DNA of 64,000 bases from Heliomarina baculiformis (GCF_019966545.1 NZ_JAIMIC010000006.1:357490-421489), one strand, 5' to 3'; counted from the stretch's first letter, positions 26,267-37,009 are shown. The notes: generated by a model not told the origin, from the sequence alone. Numbers and translations: made by a program.

Positions 26267-27256
26267 ATGCAAACCAAAGAGATGCAGAGCACGGCGCATC
26301 TGCCGCAACTCGCCGAAACGCGCAATCCCGGCATGGCGCTCGACATGGACTGGGTGCGGGCCGCGCAGGCCAATACATCGGCCATCGAACGGCGCGCCGC
26401 GACCCTGCCGGGGCGACGGTCGGTCAAGAAGGACTATCAGGCCGCCTGGCTGCTCAAGGCGATCACCTGTATCGACCTGACGACGCTGGCGGGCGATGAC
26501 ACCGCGGAACGGGTGCGCAGGCTTTGTGCCAAGGCGCGCCAGCCGGTGGCGCCTGCGCTGCTCGAGGCAATGGACATGGACCCGATCACGGTGGGCGCGG
26601 TCTGTGTCTATCACGACATGGTGGAAACCGCCGCCGAGGCGCTGCACGGGACCGGCATCCCGGTCGCCGCCGTCAGCACCGGGTTTCCCGCCGGTCTGTC
26701 GCCCTTTCACCTGCGGCTCGCCGAAATCGGCGAAAGCGTGAAGGCCGGAGCCGCCGAGATCGACATCGTGATTTCGCGCCGCCACGTGCTCTCGGGCGAC
26801 TGGCAGGCGCTGTATGACGAGATGCGCGCCTTTCGCGAAGCCTGCGGCGACGCCCATGTGAAAGCGATCCTTGCCACGGGAGAGCTTGGATCCTTGCGCA
26901 ATGTCGCTCGCGCCTCGCTGGTCTGCATGATGGCGGGCACGGATTTCATCAAGACCTCGACCGGCAAGGAAAGCGTCAATGCCACTTTGCCCGTGTCGCT
27001 GGTGATGATCCGCGCGATCCGCGATTACCAGACACGCACAGGCATCAAGGTGGGCTACAAACCTGCCGGAGGGATCTCCAAGGCAAAGGATGCGCTTGTC
27101 TACCTGTCGCTGATCAAGGAAGAACTGGGCGACGACTGGCTGGATCCGCACCTGTTCCGCTTTGGCGCGTCTTCGCTTTTGGGCGATATCGAGCGGCAGC
27201 TTGAGCACCATGTGAGCGGCGCCTATTCCGCCGGGTATCGCCATGCGATGGGCTGA
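26267..27256 (+). CDS. deoC: Deoxyribose-phosphate aldolase
   Basis: This 329-residue class I aldolase splits 2-deoxyribose 5-phosphate into glyceraldehyde 3-phosphate and acetaldehyde. The Schiff-base lysine is in FIKTSTGK (K229) and the second lysine is in GYKPAGGI (K265). It has an N-terminal extension of some 60 residues relative to E. coli DeoC. The ATG at 26267 is divergent from mutL across 130 bp. The next gene, an aldehyde dehydrogenase 48 bp downstream, would consume the acetaldehyde, so the pair forms a deoxynucleoside catabolic unit. Confidence 0.93.
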   Translation: MQTKEMQSTAHLPQLAETRNPGMALDMDWVRAAQANTSAIERRAATLPGRRSVKKDYQAAWLLKAITCIDLTTLAGDDTAERVRRLCAKARQPVAPALLEAMDMDPITVGAVCVYHDMVETAAEALHGTGIPVAAVSTGFPAGLSPFHLRLAEIGESVKAGAAEIDIVISRRHVLSGDWQALYDEMRAFREACGDAHVKAILATGELGSLRNVARASLVCMMAGTDFIKTSTGKESVNATLPVSLVMIRAIRDYQTRTGIKVGYKPAGGISKAKDALVYLSLIKEELGDDWLDPHLFRFGASSLLGDIERQLEHHVSGAYSAGYRHAMG

Positions 27257-27282
27257 CGCCTGCGGCAGAGGTCGGAGATTCC

Positions 27283-27304
27283 GTATTTGGGACGAGAAGA
27301 AGCC
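27283..27304 (+). repeat. Dispersed intergenic element, copy 4, at the ribosome-binding site
   Basis: GTATTTGGGACGAGAAGAAGCC ends directly at the ALDH ATG. It closely matches the copy at 6535. Here the purine-rich end may serve as the ribosome-binding site. Confidence 0.6.
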
Positions 27305-29638
27305 ATGAGCGTTAAAGAAAGATTCGAGCGTATGGAGTATGGCCCCGCGCCGGAAAGCGCCGCCGAGGCATTGGCTTGGCTGGTGGATCAGGGCGACCGG
27401 TTCGGCCATTTCATCGATGGCGCATTCACCGCCCCCGGGGCCGGGTTCGAAAGCCGCAACCCGGCCAATGGCGAAGTTCTGGCCACGATCAGCCAGGCCA
27501 CGCAAGGCGACGTCGATGCAGCAGTGGCAGCGGCGCGCAAGGCGCAGCCGGGATGGGAGAAGATGCGTGGTTCAGGGCGGGCGCGTTACCTCTATGCGCT
27601 GGCGCGGCTGTTGCAGAAACATGCGCGGCTGTTCGCGGTTCTGGAGACGCTGGATAACGGCAAGCCGATCCGTGAATCGCGCGATATCGACCTGCCGCTG
27701 GTGCAGCGGCATTTCTATTACCACGCGGGCATGGCGCAGCTGATGGAAGAAGTCCTGCCCGGTCGCGCCGCCCTTGGGGTCTGCGGGCAGATCGTGCCGT
27801 GGAATTTCCCGCTTTTGATGCTGGCATGGAAGGTCGCGCCCGCGCTGGCGATGGGCAATACGGTGGTGTTAAAACCGGCCGAATACACCTCGCTCACCGC
27901 GCTGTTGTTTGCCGACATCTGCCGTCAGGCCGGACTGCCCAAGGGTGTGGTGAATATCGTGACCGGCGATGGCGGTGTCGGCGAGATGATCGTACGATCG
28001 GACGTGGACAAAATCGCATTTACCGGTTCGACCGCCGTGGGGCGGCGTATTCGCGAGGTCACTGCCGGGTCGGGTAAGGCACTTACGCTCGAGCTGGGCG
28101 GCAAGAGCCCCTATATCGTGTTCGACGACGCCGATCTCGACAGCGCAGTCGAAGGGCTGGTCGATGCGATCTGGTTCAATCAGGGGCAGGTCTGTTGTGC
28201 GGGGTCGCGGCTGCTGGTGCAGGAGAGCGTGGCCGAGGCGTTCCATGCCAAGCTGCGCGCGCGGATGGAAAAGCTGCGCATCGGCGATCCGCTGGACAAG
28301 TCCATCGATGTGGGTGCGCTGGTCGATCGGGTACAGTTGCACCGGGTGCGCGACATGGTGGCCGCGAATACGGCTGGCGAGGTGTTTCAGGCCGGCGACG
28401 TGCCTGAGAACGGGTGCTATTACCCGCCAACGCTTATCACCGGGCTGGCCCCGTCGGACCCGCTGATGCAGGAGGAGATTTTCGGCCCGGTTCTCGCTTC
28501 CTGCACCTTCCGGACGCCGGAGGAGGCCGTGCAACTGGCTAATAATACGCGCTATGGTCTGGCCGCGACACTCTGGAGCGAAAACCTCAACCTTGCGCTG
28601 GACATCGCGCCGAAACTGGCCGCCGGGGTGGTCTGGGTCAATGCCACCAACCTCTTCGACGCTGCCGCCGGATTCGGCGGCGTGCGCGAAAGCGGCTTTG
28701 GTCGCGAAGGGGGCTGGGAGGGGCTTGCGGCCTACACGAAATCCATAAGCAAGGTTTCGGCGCTGAAACATGTGACGCCATTCGAGGGTGAAGGCGGGCC
28801 GGGCGGGGAACTGGACCGAACCGCCAAGATGTATATCGGCGGCAAGCAGGCGCGGCCCGATTCCGGCTATTCCCGGGCGGTACGCAACCGGTCGGGCAAG
28901 CTGCTCGGCCATGTTGGTCAGGGCAGCCGCAAGGACGTGCGCAACGCGGTCGAGGCCGCCGCCGGTGCTGCCGGGTGGGCGAAAACCACGGGCCATCTGC
29001 GGGCGCAGATCCTCTATTACATCGCCGAGAACCTATCGGCCCGTGCAGCGGAATTCGCTGCCCGCATTGATGCGATGATGCCGGGACGCAAGGGCGAGAA
29101 GGAAGTCGAGGCCTCGATCGAGCGGCTGTTCACCTATGCGGCATGGGCCGACAAGTATGATGGGCAGGTGCACGGGGTGCCGATCCGGGGCGTGGCGCTG
29201 GCGATGAAGCAACCGGTGGGCCTGATCGGCGCGCTTTGCCCGGACGAGTCACCCTTGCTGGGCCTTGTTTCGGTGATGGCCCCGGCGATTGCGATGGGCA
29301 ACCGGGTGGTGCTGACCGCGAGCGAGCCCTATCCGCTGGCTGCGACCGATTTCTACCAGATCCTCGATACATCGGACTTGCCGGGCGGCGTGGTCAATAT
29401 CCTGACCGGCGCGCATGAGGATCTGGCGGCCCCGATGGCGGCGCATCTGAATCTTGACGCGATCTGGAGTTTTTCGTCATCCGATCTATCGGCGGTGATC
29501 GAAAAAGCCAGCGCCGGCAATCTCAAGCGTACGTGGGTGAATGACGGCAAGGCGCGTGACTGGTACGCGAATGACAGTTCCGAATGGCTGGCGCAATCCA
29601 CCGAGATCCAGAATATCTGGGTGCCCTACGGCGAATAA
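27305..29638 (+). CDS. Two-domain aldehyde dehydrogenase (second domain catalytically degenerate)
   Basis: This 777-residue protein starts at ATG 27305. The first half is a full NAD(P)-dependent ALDH with GSTAVGRRI, catalytic Glu in [11 protein letters not shown] and catalytic Cys in [11 protein letters not shown]. From about residue 505 a second, shorter ALDH-like domain follows ([10 protein letters not shown]... to the end) that lacks both the ELGGKSP and the GQxC motif, so it is probably structural. Such fused forms are known in alphaproteobacteria beside deoC. It likely oxidises acetaldehyde from DeoC to acetate or acetyl-CoA in the cytosol. Confidence 0.9.
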   Translation: MSVKERFERMEYGPAPESAAEALAWLVDQGDRFGHFIDGAFTAPGAGFESRNPANGEVLATISQATQGDVDAAVAAARKAQPGWEKMRGSGRARYLYALARLLQKHARLFAVLETLDNGKPIRESRDIDLPLVQRHFYYHAGMAQLMEEVLPGRAALGVCGQIVPWNFPLLMLAWKVAPALAMGNTVVLKPAEYTSLTALLFADICRQAGLPKGVVNIVTGDGGVGEMIVRSDVDKIAFTGSTAVGRRIREVTAGSGKALTLELGGKSPYIVFDDADLDSAVEGLVDAIWFNQGQVCCAGSRLLVQESVAEAFHAKLRARMEKLRIGDPLDKSIDVGALVDRVQLHRVRDMVAANTAGEVFQAGDVPENGCYYPPTLITGLAPSDPLMQEEIFGPVLASCTFRTPEEAVQLANNTRYGLAATLWSENLNLALDIAPKLAAGVVWVNATNLFDAAAGFGGVRESGFGREGGWEGLAAYTKSISKVSALKHVTPFEGEGGPGGELDRTAKMYIGGKQARPDSGYSRAVRNRSGKLLGHVGQGSRKDVRNAVEAAAGAAGWAKTTGHLRAQILYYIAENLSARAAEFAARIDAMMPGRKGEKEVEASIERLFTYAAWADKYDGQVHGVPIRGVALAMKQPVGLIGALCPDESPLLGLVSVMAPAIAMGNRVVLTASEPYPLAATDFYQILDTSDLPGGVVNILTGAHEDLAAPMAAHLNLDAIWSFSSSDLSAVIEKASAGNLKRTWVNDGKARDWYANDSSEWLAQSTEIQNIWVPYGE

Positions 29639-29641
29639 GGT

Positions 29642-29662
29642 CGGGGGCCTTGACGGCCCCCG
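29642..29662. terminator. Bidirectional terminator-like hairpin
   Basis: CGGGGGCC (29642-29649) and GGCCCCCG (29655-29662) form a perfect 8-bp stem with a five-base loop, in the 30-bp gap between the convergent ALDH and M16 genes. There is no T-run, so it may work as a Rho-assisted or stabilising end. Confidence 0.6.
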
Positions 29663-29668
29663 CCGATG

Positions 29669-30985
29669 TCAGTTCCCGGCGGTCGCTTCCATACCCTCGG
29701 GCTTGCCGACAACCACGACATGCAGGTTCTCGGGGTCGAGGAACTCGCGCGCCACGCGGTTCACGTCGTCAAGCGTCACCGCTTCCATCTTGGCATTCCG
29801 GGTCGTGACATAGTCGATGGGCAAACCGTTCACCTGCATGCTCACGAGGATGCTGGCGATCTGGCCGTTGCCGTCGAATTGCAGGGGGTAGGCGCCGGTC
29901 AGATAGGTCTTGGCGTCGTCCAGTTCCTTCTGGGTCACGCCTTGTTCTTTCAGCTTGGTCCATTCGTCGCGGATCACCTGCACCGCCTCGGCAATGCGGT
30001 CATTCGACGACGACACGCGGCCCACATAGATCGGCCCCCATGTCTTGGGCGAAAGGTAGGAATAGACGCCATAGGTCAGCCCGCGCTTTTCGCGCACCTC
30101 GGTCATCAGCCGGGACTCGAAACCGCCTGCGCCCAGGATCTGGTTCATCACATAGGCGGCAAAGAAATCGTCGTCCTCGCGCGCCATGCCATTCTGGCCA
30201 AAGACAGCCACCGACTGCGGCGTATCGAAATCGATCACCGTATTCCCGCCCTCTATGGCGACATCCGCAGGGCCGGGCATCGGCGCACCGGTTTCCGGCA
30301 GATCGCCAACAAGCTCGTCCAGCAGCGCCGACAGTTCCTCGGGGGTGATATCCCCGACCGCCGAGACATAGATCCGGTCCAGCGCAAAGACATTGTCGAA
30401 GGCGGTCTGGATATCCTCGCGGGTCAGCGCCGTGACCGTTTTGATGGTCCCGTCGCCGGAAGAGCCATAGGGGTGGTCGCCAAAGGCGATCTCGGAAAAG
30501 GCGTTCCCGGCGATGGTGTTGGGATCTTTCGCATCCGACATGAGCCCGGAAATGACCTGAGCCCGCACCCGTTCCAGCGCGTCCTCGTCGAAACGCGGCT
30601 CCATCAGCGTGGTGCGCAGCAGGGCGAGCGCCTCGTCGCGGTTCTCGCTCAGGAACTTGGCCGAGACGGATACGGAATCGTCGCTTGCGCCATATCCGAA
30701 AGAGGCGGAGAGCTCTTCCTTGCGGCGGGCAAACTCACGCGCATCCAGATCGCCCGCGCCCTCTTCGAGAAGGGCGGCCATCAGGTTCGTCGCGCCGCGC
30801 TTGCCGGGTTCATCCAGCGAGGTACCACCGCGAAAGCGCAGCTCAAGCGCAGTGAAAGGAATTGAATGTTCCTCGACCAGCCAAGCGGTGATGCCCTTTT
30901 CCGAGGTGACTTTCTGAATGTCGATCTCTGCCCATGCGGGGACGGCGACGATCAGCAGGATCAGCGAGACAAAAAGACGTTTCAT
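29669..30985 (-). CDS. M16-family peptidase-like protein, non-catalytic partner
   Basis: This 438-residue protein has a signal peptide (MKRLFVSLILLIVAVPAWA) and the M16 fold but no HxxEH zinc motif in its first half; the GLTYGVYSYLSP segment (R/Y motif) is present. It should be the structural subunit of a heterodimer with the active M16 peptidase encoded immediately upstream (ATGA overlap; start ATG 30985, with GGAGGTGA before it). Located in the periplasm. The target is unknown; M16 pairs often clear peptides or process envelope proteins. Confidence 0.9.
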   Translation of the reverse strand: MKRLFVSLILLIVAVPAWAEIDIQKVTSEKGITAWLVEEHSIPFTALELRFRGGTSLDEPGKRGATNLMAALLEEGAGDLDAREFARRKEELSASFGYGASDDSVSVSAKFLSENRDEALALLRTTLMEPRFDEDALERVRAQVISGLMSDAKDPNTIAGNAFSEIAFGDHPYGSSGDGTIKTVTALTREDIQTAFDNVFALDRIYVSAVGDITPEELSALLDELVGDLPETGAPMPGPADVAIEGGNTVIDFDTPQSVAVFGQNGMAREDDDFFAAYVMNQILGAGGFESRLMTEVREKRGLTYGVYSYLSPKTWGPIYVGRVSSSNDRIAEAVQVIRDEWTKLKEQGVTQKELDDAKTYLTGAYPLQFDGNGQIASILVSMQVNGLPIDYVTTRNAKMEAVTLDDVNRVAREFLDPENLHVVVVGKPEGMEATAGN

Positions 30986-32325
30986 TGGGTCACCTCCGTA
31001 TCCCGCATCAACCATCCGGTGACCGAGGATTCTTCGCGGAACAGGTCGCGCGCGGCCTGCATGATGTCATCCGCCGTCACCGCCTGAAGCACATCTGGCC
31101 AGTCCTGAACGTCCTGCACCGTCAGGCCGATCGCAAGGGCGCTGCCATAGCGCTGGCCGATCCCATCCACGTTATCGCGGGCATAGATCTGCGAGGCACG
31201 CAGCTGCATCTTGATCCTCTCAAGCTGCTCCATATCGACGCCGCGCTCCATGAAGGCGGCGAGAGCCTCGTCTAGCGCCGCCTCGGCCTCGCTCAGGCTG
31301 ACCCCGTCGCTTGGCACGACGATCATGTCGAATGTGGTCTTGTCGAGCGACTTGCCATTGTAGAAAGCCCCGGTCCAGACCGCTGTAGGGTTATCGAACT
31401 GCAGTTTTTCGGCAAGGAACGACGTCGTCCCGCCGCCCAGCATCTCGGCCAGCACGGTCAGCGCGGCGGCGCGTTCCTGATCGCCCGGGTCACGTTCCGG
31501 CGCAAGGTACGAACGCGAGACATAGGGCTGCGCAACCCGCGCATCCTTGTAGGTCAGGCGGCGCGCGGCGGTCTGGGGTGGTTCGGTCGTTCGGATACGC
31601 TCCGGCAGGTCCGGATTCGCCGGAATCACGCCATAGTATTTCTTGGCCAGCTCCAGCACCTCTTCGGGCACCACGTCGCCCGAGACCACGAGGATCGCGT
31701 TATTGGGCGAGTAATAGGTGCCATAAAAGGACAGCGCGTCCTCCAGCGACAGTGTCTCCATCTCGTGCCGCCAGCCGATCACCGGCGTGCCGTAGCGATG
31801 GTTCAGAAACTGAGCCGCGTTCATCTGTTCAGCAAACAGCGAACGCGGGTTGTTGTCGGTCCGCTGGTTGCGTTCCTCGAGGATCACGTCACGCTCGGTC
31901 AGGATGTCGCTCTCGCTCAGGCGGAGGTTCTTCATCCGGTCCGATTCCATCTCCATCATCAGCTCAAGCCGGTCGGCGGCGACGCGCTGGTAATAGGCGG
32001 TGTAATCATAGCTGGTGAACGCGTTGTCTTCGCCGCCATTGGCCGCGACAACCTCGGAAAACTCGCCAGATTCCAGATTGTCCGTCGCCTTGAACAGCAG
32101 GTGTTCAAGGAAATGCGCCACGCCGGACACGCCCCGCGTTTCATCGGCGGACCCGGCCCTGTACCAGACCATCTGCTGCACCACGGGGGCGCGGTGGTCC
32201 TCGACCACGACGACTTCCATGCCGTTATCAAGGGTATAGGTCGTAACCGGCTCTTCGGCGGTTTCGCCAAAGGCAGGGGCAACCAGCGCAAAGACAGCAG
32301 CCAGTGGCGCGAGATGTCGCAACAT
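30982..32325 (-). CDS. M16-family zinc peptidase (catalytic partner)
   Basis: This 447-residue exported protein starts at ATG 32325 (AAAGGAC upstream) and has a signal peptide ending APAFG. The inverted zinc motif is HFLEH (H71, E74, H75), and a third ligand is expected in the ERDVILEERNQ segment. It pairs with the non-catalytic M16 gene downstream to form an active periplasmic peptidase. An ATG six codons upstream lacks a ribosome-binding site. Located downstream of bamF-like, lspA and purH on the same strand. Confidence 0.92.
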   Translation of the reverse strand: MLRHLAPLAAVFALVAPAFGETAEEPVTTYTLDNGMEVVVVEDHRAPVVQQMVWYRAGSADETRGVSGVAHFLEHLLFKATDNLESGEFSEVVAANGGEDNAFTSYDYTAYYQRVAADRLELMMEMESDRMKNLRLSESDILTERDVILEERNQRTDNNPRSLFAEQMNAAQFLNHRYGTPVIGWRHEMETLSLEDALSFYGTYYSPNNAILVVSGDVVPEEVLELAKKYYGVIPANPDLPERIRTTEPPQTAARRLTYKDARVAQPYVSRSYLAPERDPGDQERAAALTVLAEMLGGGTTSFLAEKLQFDNPTAVWTGAFYNGKSLDKTTFDMIVVPSDGVSLSEAEAALDEALAAFMERGVDMEQLERIKMQLRASQIYARDNVDGIGQRYGSALAIGLTVQDVQDWPDVLQAVTADDIMQAARDLFREESSVTGWLMRDTEVTQ

Positions 32326-32439
32326 GTTCGGACGTCCTTTCATGCGGTGTAGGCTGAACCTGTGTATCGCGATGAAAGGTTCAAGACACCTTGCGATTTT
32401 GTAATCTTTTCTCGTCGGATCGTGATGATCCGCCCGGGC

Positions 32440-32946
32440 CTATTCGACCGGCGGCGCGGTCGGCGTCATGTAGCCCGACGCGCGATACCGGCTGTTCATC
32501 TCGAACGGGTCGATGGCTTCGCGGCGATAGGCCTGCTGATACCGGTCCACCGGGAACAGGCGGATACGCGTGCCACGCGACTGGCGGCGGCGGAATTCCG
32601 CGTCGGCGGCAGCCAGTTCGGTCCGGATGCTGCCCGGGGTGCCATAGCGGTTGGCCTGCGCAATCAGCGCGCCATCGCCCGAGGGTACGGCGGTCTGGCC
32701 CAACGTCGCCGGATTGCCGCCGAGAGCGGCGACCGCATCGGCCTTGGGATTGGGATCGACACGGTTACCCATGCCCGGAGTCGGTTCGGGCAGCGCGTTC
32801 AGATTGTCGGGGATCTCAAGTTCCTTGTTCGGCAGGATCAGGAATTCGTCCGGCCCATAACTGTCCGAGCGCAGGTTCATCAGACCCTTCTGCGAGCAGC
32901 CCGACACCGCCAGTGCCACTACAATGATCCCCAGTGCTGTCCGCAC
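32440..32946 (-). CDS. DUF3035 lipoprotein (BamF-like)
   Basis: This 168-residue protein begins at GTG 32946, eight bases after AGGAG, with a signal peptide ending in the lipobox AVSGC. The mature part is DUF3035, with KELEIPDNLNALPEP and the C-terminal RLFPVDRYQQAYRREAIDP segment. DUF3035 proteins of this group have been described as the alphaproteobacterial outer-membrane assembly subunit BamF; I infer the same here. It lies 86 bp after lspA, whose product processes lipoproteins such as this one. Confidence 0.85.
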   Translation of the reverse strand: MRTALGIIVVALAVSGCSQKGLMNLRSDSYGPDEFLILPNKELEIPDNLNALPEPTPGMGNRVDPNPKADAVAALGGNPATLGQTAVPSGDGALIAQANRYGTPGSIRTELAAADAEFRRRQSRGTRIRLFPVDRYQQAYRREAIDPFEMNSRYRASGYMTPTAPPVE

Positions 32947-33032
32947 GACGCTTCTCCTGCCAGTCCTTTGTCGGGGTTCTACCCCATTCCGCCGCTCAGG
33001 TCACGACACGTTTTTCGCGACCCTTCTTTCCG

Positions 33033-33545
33033 TTACGATCCCTTTTTCACCGGCTTCCGGCGCGGGCTCGCACCCGGTTTGTCGCGATTGTCGAACAGGA
33101 TCAACCCCGCCGCACCCGCAAAGATGAACACATCCGCGACATTGAAAACAAAGGGATTGTTGATGCCACAGCAGGACATGTTCAGGAAATCGAGCACATA
33201 GCCATAAATCAGCCGGTCGGCGACATTCCCAAGCGCACCGCCGATCAGCAGCCCCGCGCTGACCTGCATCCAGACGCCGCGATGGTTGCGGACCACCCAC
33301 CAGCCGACGGCCACGACCACCAGCAGCGAAAAGACGATCAGCACCCAGCGTGCGAGTTCCGAATTGCCGTCGAGCAGACCGAAATTGATCCCCCGGTTCT
33401 CGCCATAGCGAAAGGTCAAAAGCGGCGGGAAAACCTCGATCCAGTGCCGCCGCGCCAGCTCCATGCCATGCACGACGGCGTATTTGCTGCCCTGGTCCAG
33501 CAGAAAGGCGACCAGAGCGGCCCAGATCAGCGCGGGCCTGCCCAT
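33033..33545 (-). CDS. lspA: Lipoprotein signal peptidase
   Basis: This 170-residue inner-membrane aspartyl protease has four helices. Catalytic aspartates are D119 (IYGYVLDF) and D138 (FNVADVF); the GGALGNVADRL motif is intact. It removes the signal peptide of lipid-modified prolipoproteins. Its ATG shares one base with the purH stop (TGATG), so it is co-translated with purH. The DUF3035 lipoprotein gene follows. Confidence 0.95.
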   Translation of the reverse strand: MGRPALIWAALVAFLLDQGSKYAVVHGMELARRHWIEVFPPLLTFRYGENRGINFGLLDGNSELARWVLIVFSLLVVVAVGWWVVRNHRGVWMQVSAGLLIGGALGNVADRLIYGYVLDFLNMSCCGINNPFVFNVADVFIFAGAAGLILFDNRDKPGASPRRKPVKKGS

Positions 33546-35134
33546 CAGTGACGGAAATGCCGCATGCCGGTAAAGACCATGGCGATGCCTGCCTCGTCGG
33601 CGGCGGCGATCACCTCGTCATCGCGCATCGACCCGCCCGGCTGGATCACGCAGGTCGCGCCTGCGGCGGCAGCCTCCATCAGCCCGTCGGCAAAGGGAAA
33701 GAACGCGTCCGACGCGACAGCCGACCCGATAGTCAGCGGCTGCGGCAGATCCATCGCCTCGGCCATGCGCTCGGCCTTTTTCGCGGCGATCAGCGCAGAA
33801 TCGAGACGGCTCATCTGGCCTGCGCCCACACCCACGGTGGCCTTGTCCTTGACGTAAACGATGGCGTTGGATTTGACGTGTTTGGCGACTTTCCACGCAA
33901 ACAGCAGATCGGCCATCTGCTCATCTGTCGGCGCTTTCTTGGTGACAACCTTCAGATCATCCATCCCGACATAGCCGGTGTCCTTGTCCTGAACGAGCAT
34001 CCCGCCCGCCACCTGCCGATAGGTGGTGATCGGTGCCTTGACGTCGGGCAGACCGTCGGTGGTCAGCAGGCGCAGGTTTTTCTTGGCCGCGAACACCGCC
34101 TTGGCCGCATCCGAGGCACCGGGCGCGATCACGACCTCGGTAAAGATCTCGACGATGGCCTTGGCGGTGTCCTCGTCCAGCGGCTGGTTCAGCGCGACGA
34201 TACCGCCAAAGGCGCTGGTGCGGTCGCAGTCGAACGCGTTGCGATAGGCCTCGATCAGCGTCTCGCCCCGTGCCACGCCACAAGGGTTGGCGTGCTTGAT
34301 GATCGCTACCGCAGGCCCTTCGGCCGGATCGAACTCGGCCACCAGCTCAAACGCCGCATCGGTGTCGTTGATGTTGTTGTAGGACAGTTCCTTGCCCTGA
34401 TGCTGCGTCGCCGTCGCGACGCCCGGACGGCCGGTGCCATCGGTGTAAAACGCCGCCGACTGGTGGCTGTTCTCACCATAGCGCATGACCTGCTTGAAGG
34501 TGCCGGTAAAGGACCGGCGGCGCGGCGTCGCCTCGCCCAGCGCGCCTGCCATCCAGGTGCTGACCGCCGTATCATAGGCCGCCGTGCGGGCATAGGCGAT
34601 CTGCGCCTGCTTCTGACGGAATGCATAGGTCGTCGCGCCGTCCTGCGCGTCAAGTTCGGTCAGCAGCGCGTCGTAATCCTCGACATCGACGATGGTGGTG
34701 ACGAAATCGTGGTTCTTTGCCGCCGCGCGGATCATCGCGGGGCCCCCGATGTCGATATTCTCGATGCAGGTCTCGTAATCCGCACCCTTGGCGACGGTCG
34801 CCTCGAACGGGTAGAGGTTCACCACCAGCAGGTCGATCCCGCCGATCCCGTGTTTCTTCATCGCCGCCACGTGGTCGTCATTGTCGCGCAGCGCCAGCAG
34901 CCCGCCATGCACCATGGGGTGCAGTGTTTTCACCCGGCCATCCATCATCTCTGGGAAACCGGTGATCTCGGCCACGTCTTTCACCTCAAGCCCCGCCTCG
35001 CGCAACGCCTTGGCCGTACCCCCGGTGCTCAGCAGTTCGACGCCGCGCCCGGCAAGCGCCTGACCAAGCTCAACTAGGCCGGTCTTGTCCGACACCGAAA
35101 GAAGGGCACGTTTGACGGGGTGAAGATCGCTCAT
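33545..35134 (-). CDS. purH: Bifunctional AICAR formyltransferase / IMP cyclohydrolase
   Basis: This 529-residue enzyme performs the last two steps of purine synthesis: formylation of AICAR and ring closure to IMP. The IMPCH half starts [20 protein letters not shown] with [13 protein letters not shown]; the AICAR half has the KHANPCGVA motif and ends [14 protein letters not shown]. Start at ATG 35134, with CAGGAAAG upstream. Located between the heparinase-like gene and lspA. Confidence 0.97.
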   Translation of the reverse strand: MSDLHPVKRALLSVSDKTGLVELGQALAGRGVELLSTGGTAKALREAGLEVKDVAEITGFPEMMDGRVKTLHPMVHGGLLALRDNDDHVAAMKKHGIGGIDLLVVNLYPFEATVAKGADYETCIENIDIGGPAMIRAAAKNHDFVTTIVDVEDYDALLTELDAQDGATTYAFRQKQAQIAYARTAAYDTAVSTWMAGALGEATPRRRSFTGTFKQVMRYGENSHQSAAFYTDGTGRPGVATATQHQGKELSYNNINDTDAAFELVAEFDPAEGPAVAIIKHANPCGVARGETLIEAYRNAFDCDRTSAFGGIVALNQPLDEDTAKAIVEIFTEVVIAPGASDAAKAVFAAKKNLRLLTTDGLPDVKAPITTYRQVAGGMLVQDKDTGYVGMDDLKVVTKKAPTDEQMADLLFAWKVAKHVKSNAIVYVKDKATVGVGAGQMSRLDSALIAAKKAERMAEAMDLPQPLTIGSAVASDAFFPFADGLMEAAAAGATCVIQPGGSMRDDEVIAAADEAGIAMVFTGMRHFRH

Positions 35135-35266
35135 ATCAACTTTCCTGAATCTGGCAGCAGTTGCGCCGGGGCATAGAACATCTCTGCGCCGGATAGAACC
35201 TCTCGAATGCACCGATCTGGCGGCTCTTTGCCGCTATCTGTCCCGAAATGCCCGGAAAAGCCGCGA

Positions 35267-37009
35267 TCAGAGCTGGTACATCGACTCGTCGCGTTCCAGA
35301 TCGCGCACCGCGATGGCCGTGTCATGTGCCTTGGACAGCGACCAGCGTACCCGCGTGGCATAGTCCATCGCCCGCCCTGTCAGCACGATCTGACGGCTGG
35401 CGCGCGGCTTCAGCCGTCCGCTTTCCAGATAGACGCTCGGCTCCAGCGACAATTCGCATTTGCTGTTGTGCCGGAACACCCAGATTTCTCCGCTCTTGAG
35501 CGCCATCGACACCGCCGCGCCGCCCAGATCCACGGTCGCATCCACATCCGGGTGGAGATGCATCCGGATGGCAAAGGACAGACCGGCCAGCGCCACCTTG
35601 TCCATCGCCTGATCGAACTTGCGCTTGTCGGCAGGCTCCATCGCGAGCAGCATGTCCTCGGCGACCAGACCGCGCCCGTCGTGCGACATTTCAAGCGTGC
35701 GCGCATGGGTCAGCCCGAACTTGCGCTGATAGCCATCATGCCCACCCTGAAACCGCACCATCTCGGAATCTTCGTCCAGCTCATAGGGCACATGGCTTGG
35801 CGTCTCGATCAGATTCTCGACCGCCCCGGTCTTGCCCACGGGCATCAGCCGCCCGCTGGAATAGCCCTCGAGGCAGAGGGTCGAATGCGACGGAGTCGCC
35901 CGACCCGCGCGGCGCCATTCCGCACCGAATGACACGCCGGACCCGCAGCTGACAACCAGCGGCCGCCGCCCCGATGTCAGCTCGAACGCCAGTGTCGAGG
36001 CATGGGCATTATACGAGGCATCGCCCTTTGGCGGCGGGCTTGCATCGACGATCAGGCTGGTGCGCCCGGCGCTCAGCCGCGCATAGCCCATCGACAGGCT
36101 CTTGGGATGGTCCGGCTTGATATGGCTGGCCGCCAGCGCGTGATCCAGCCGCCCGTCCAGCCCGCGACCGCCGCCATGGAACCGAGCAAGACCGCCATCC
36201 GCATGGCGCAACGCGCGCAGCGTGGGGGCTATCCGCGCCACTGCCGCCGTATGGGGCTGCGGCGTACCGCGTCCCGCCTCGTGTAGCGAGGCTGCCGCCC
36301 ATGTCAGCAGAGTGAAAACATCCAGCAGTTCTTCGGGGTTGCGCGTCGGCAACCCACCCTGCTCATCGATGCGCAGCTTGCATTCCTGCGCCAGCGCTCT
36401 GACCGCCGGATCGGCCAGATCCTCGTGCCCCTCCAGCGCCAGCCCCGCATAGATCAGCCCGGTCAGCGCTTCGAACCTTGGCAACCCCGGCGGCGAAGCA
36501 TGCCAGCGTTTCGACAGGAACCATACCTGCTGCGCCAGCGCCCGAAAGAACGCATCGCTTTCGGCACTGTCCTGCCCCCTCAAAAGGAAAATCGCGTGGT
36601 TGATCCAGCGGATGACCCGCCGCCCGGTCAGCGCCGGGGTCCAGCCCGGCCCCTGCCCGTTGCCGTAATTGTCGATCCAGCCCCAAAGCCATTGCTGGGC
36701 TTTGACCCGTGCGGGCCCGTCGCCCACCGCTGCCAGATCGTCGAGCCATGCGAACCCGTGGCGTTCATCGTCGAACCCGGCACTGGGGGACTCCACCTCC
36801 CATAGCCCGGTATCCGGGCTTTCGACGAGGTATCCAGCGAAGAGGATATTACCCGCGATCAGCTGCCGCCCCTTGGCGAAACTGCCGACCGTGCGCGGCT
36901 CCGGCGACGAAACAAACCCCCGCGCCTTTTTCTGACGCCGGCTCAGACGGGCGTACAGCCGGTTCATGAACCGTGTTTTTCGGCCCGTCAGGGTCTCGGG
37001 GGTGAACAT
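35267..37009 (-). CDS. Heparinase II/III-like protein
   Basis: This 580-residue protein has an N-terminal alpha/alpha toroid (about 50-300, with the tryptophan-rich KAQQWLWGWIDNYGNG and KRWHASPPGL segments) and a C-terminal heparinase II/III beta-sandwich domain (about 320-560). No signal peptide is seen, which is unusual for a polysaccharide lyase. It is typically found between rsmB and purH in Rhodobacterales, suggesting a housekeeping envelope or polysaccharide role and not host-glycan use. The exact substrate is unknown. Start ATG 37009 follows GAGAGG. Confidence 0.87.
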   Translation of the reverse strand: MFTPETLTGRKTRFMNRLYARLSRRQKKARGFVSSPEPRTVGSFAKGRQLIAGNILFAGYLVESPDTGLWEVESPSAGFDDERHGFAWLDDLAAVGDGPARVKAQQWLWGWIDNYGNGQGPGWTPALTGRRVIRWINHAIFLLRGQDSAESDAFFRALAQQVWFLSKRWHASPPGLPRFEALTGLIYAGLALEGHEDLADPAVRALAQECKLRIDEQGGLPTRNPEELLDVFTLLTWAAASLHEAGRGTPQPHTAAVARIAPTLRALRHADGGLARFHGGGRGLDGRLDHALAASHIKPDHPKSLSMGYARLSAGRTSLIVDASPPPKGDASYNAHASTLAFELTSGRRPLVVSCGSGVSFGAEWRRAGRATPSHSTLCLEGYSSGRLMPVGKTGAVENLIETPSHVPYELDEDSEMVRFQGGHDGYQRKFGLTHARTLEMSHDGRGLVAEDMLLAMEPADKRKFDQAMDKVALAGLSFAIRMHLHPDVDATVDLGGAAVSMALKSGEIWVFRHNSKCELSLEPSVYLESGRLKPRASRQIVLTGRAMDYATRVRWSLSKAHDTAIAVRDLERDESMYQL

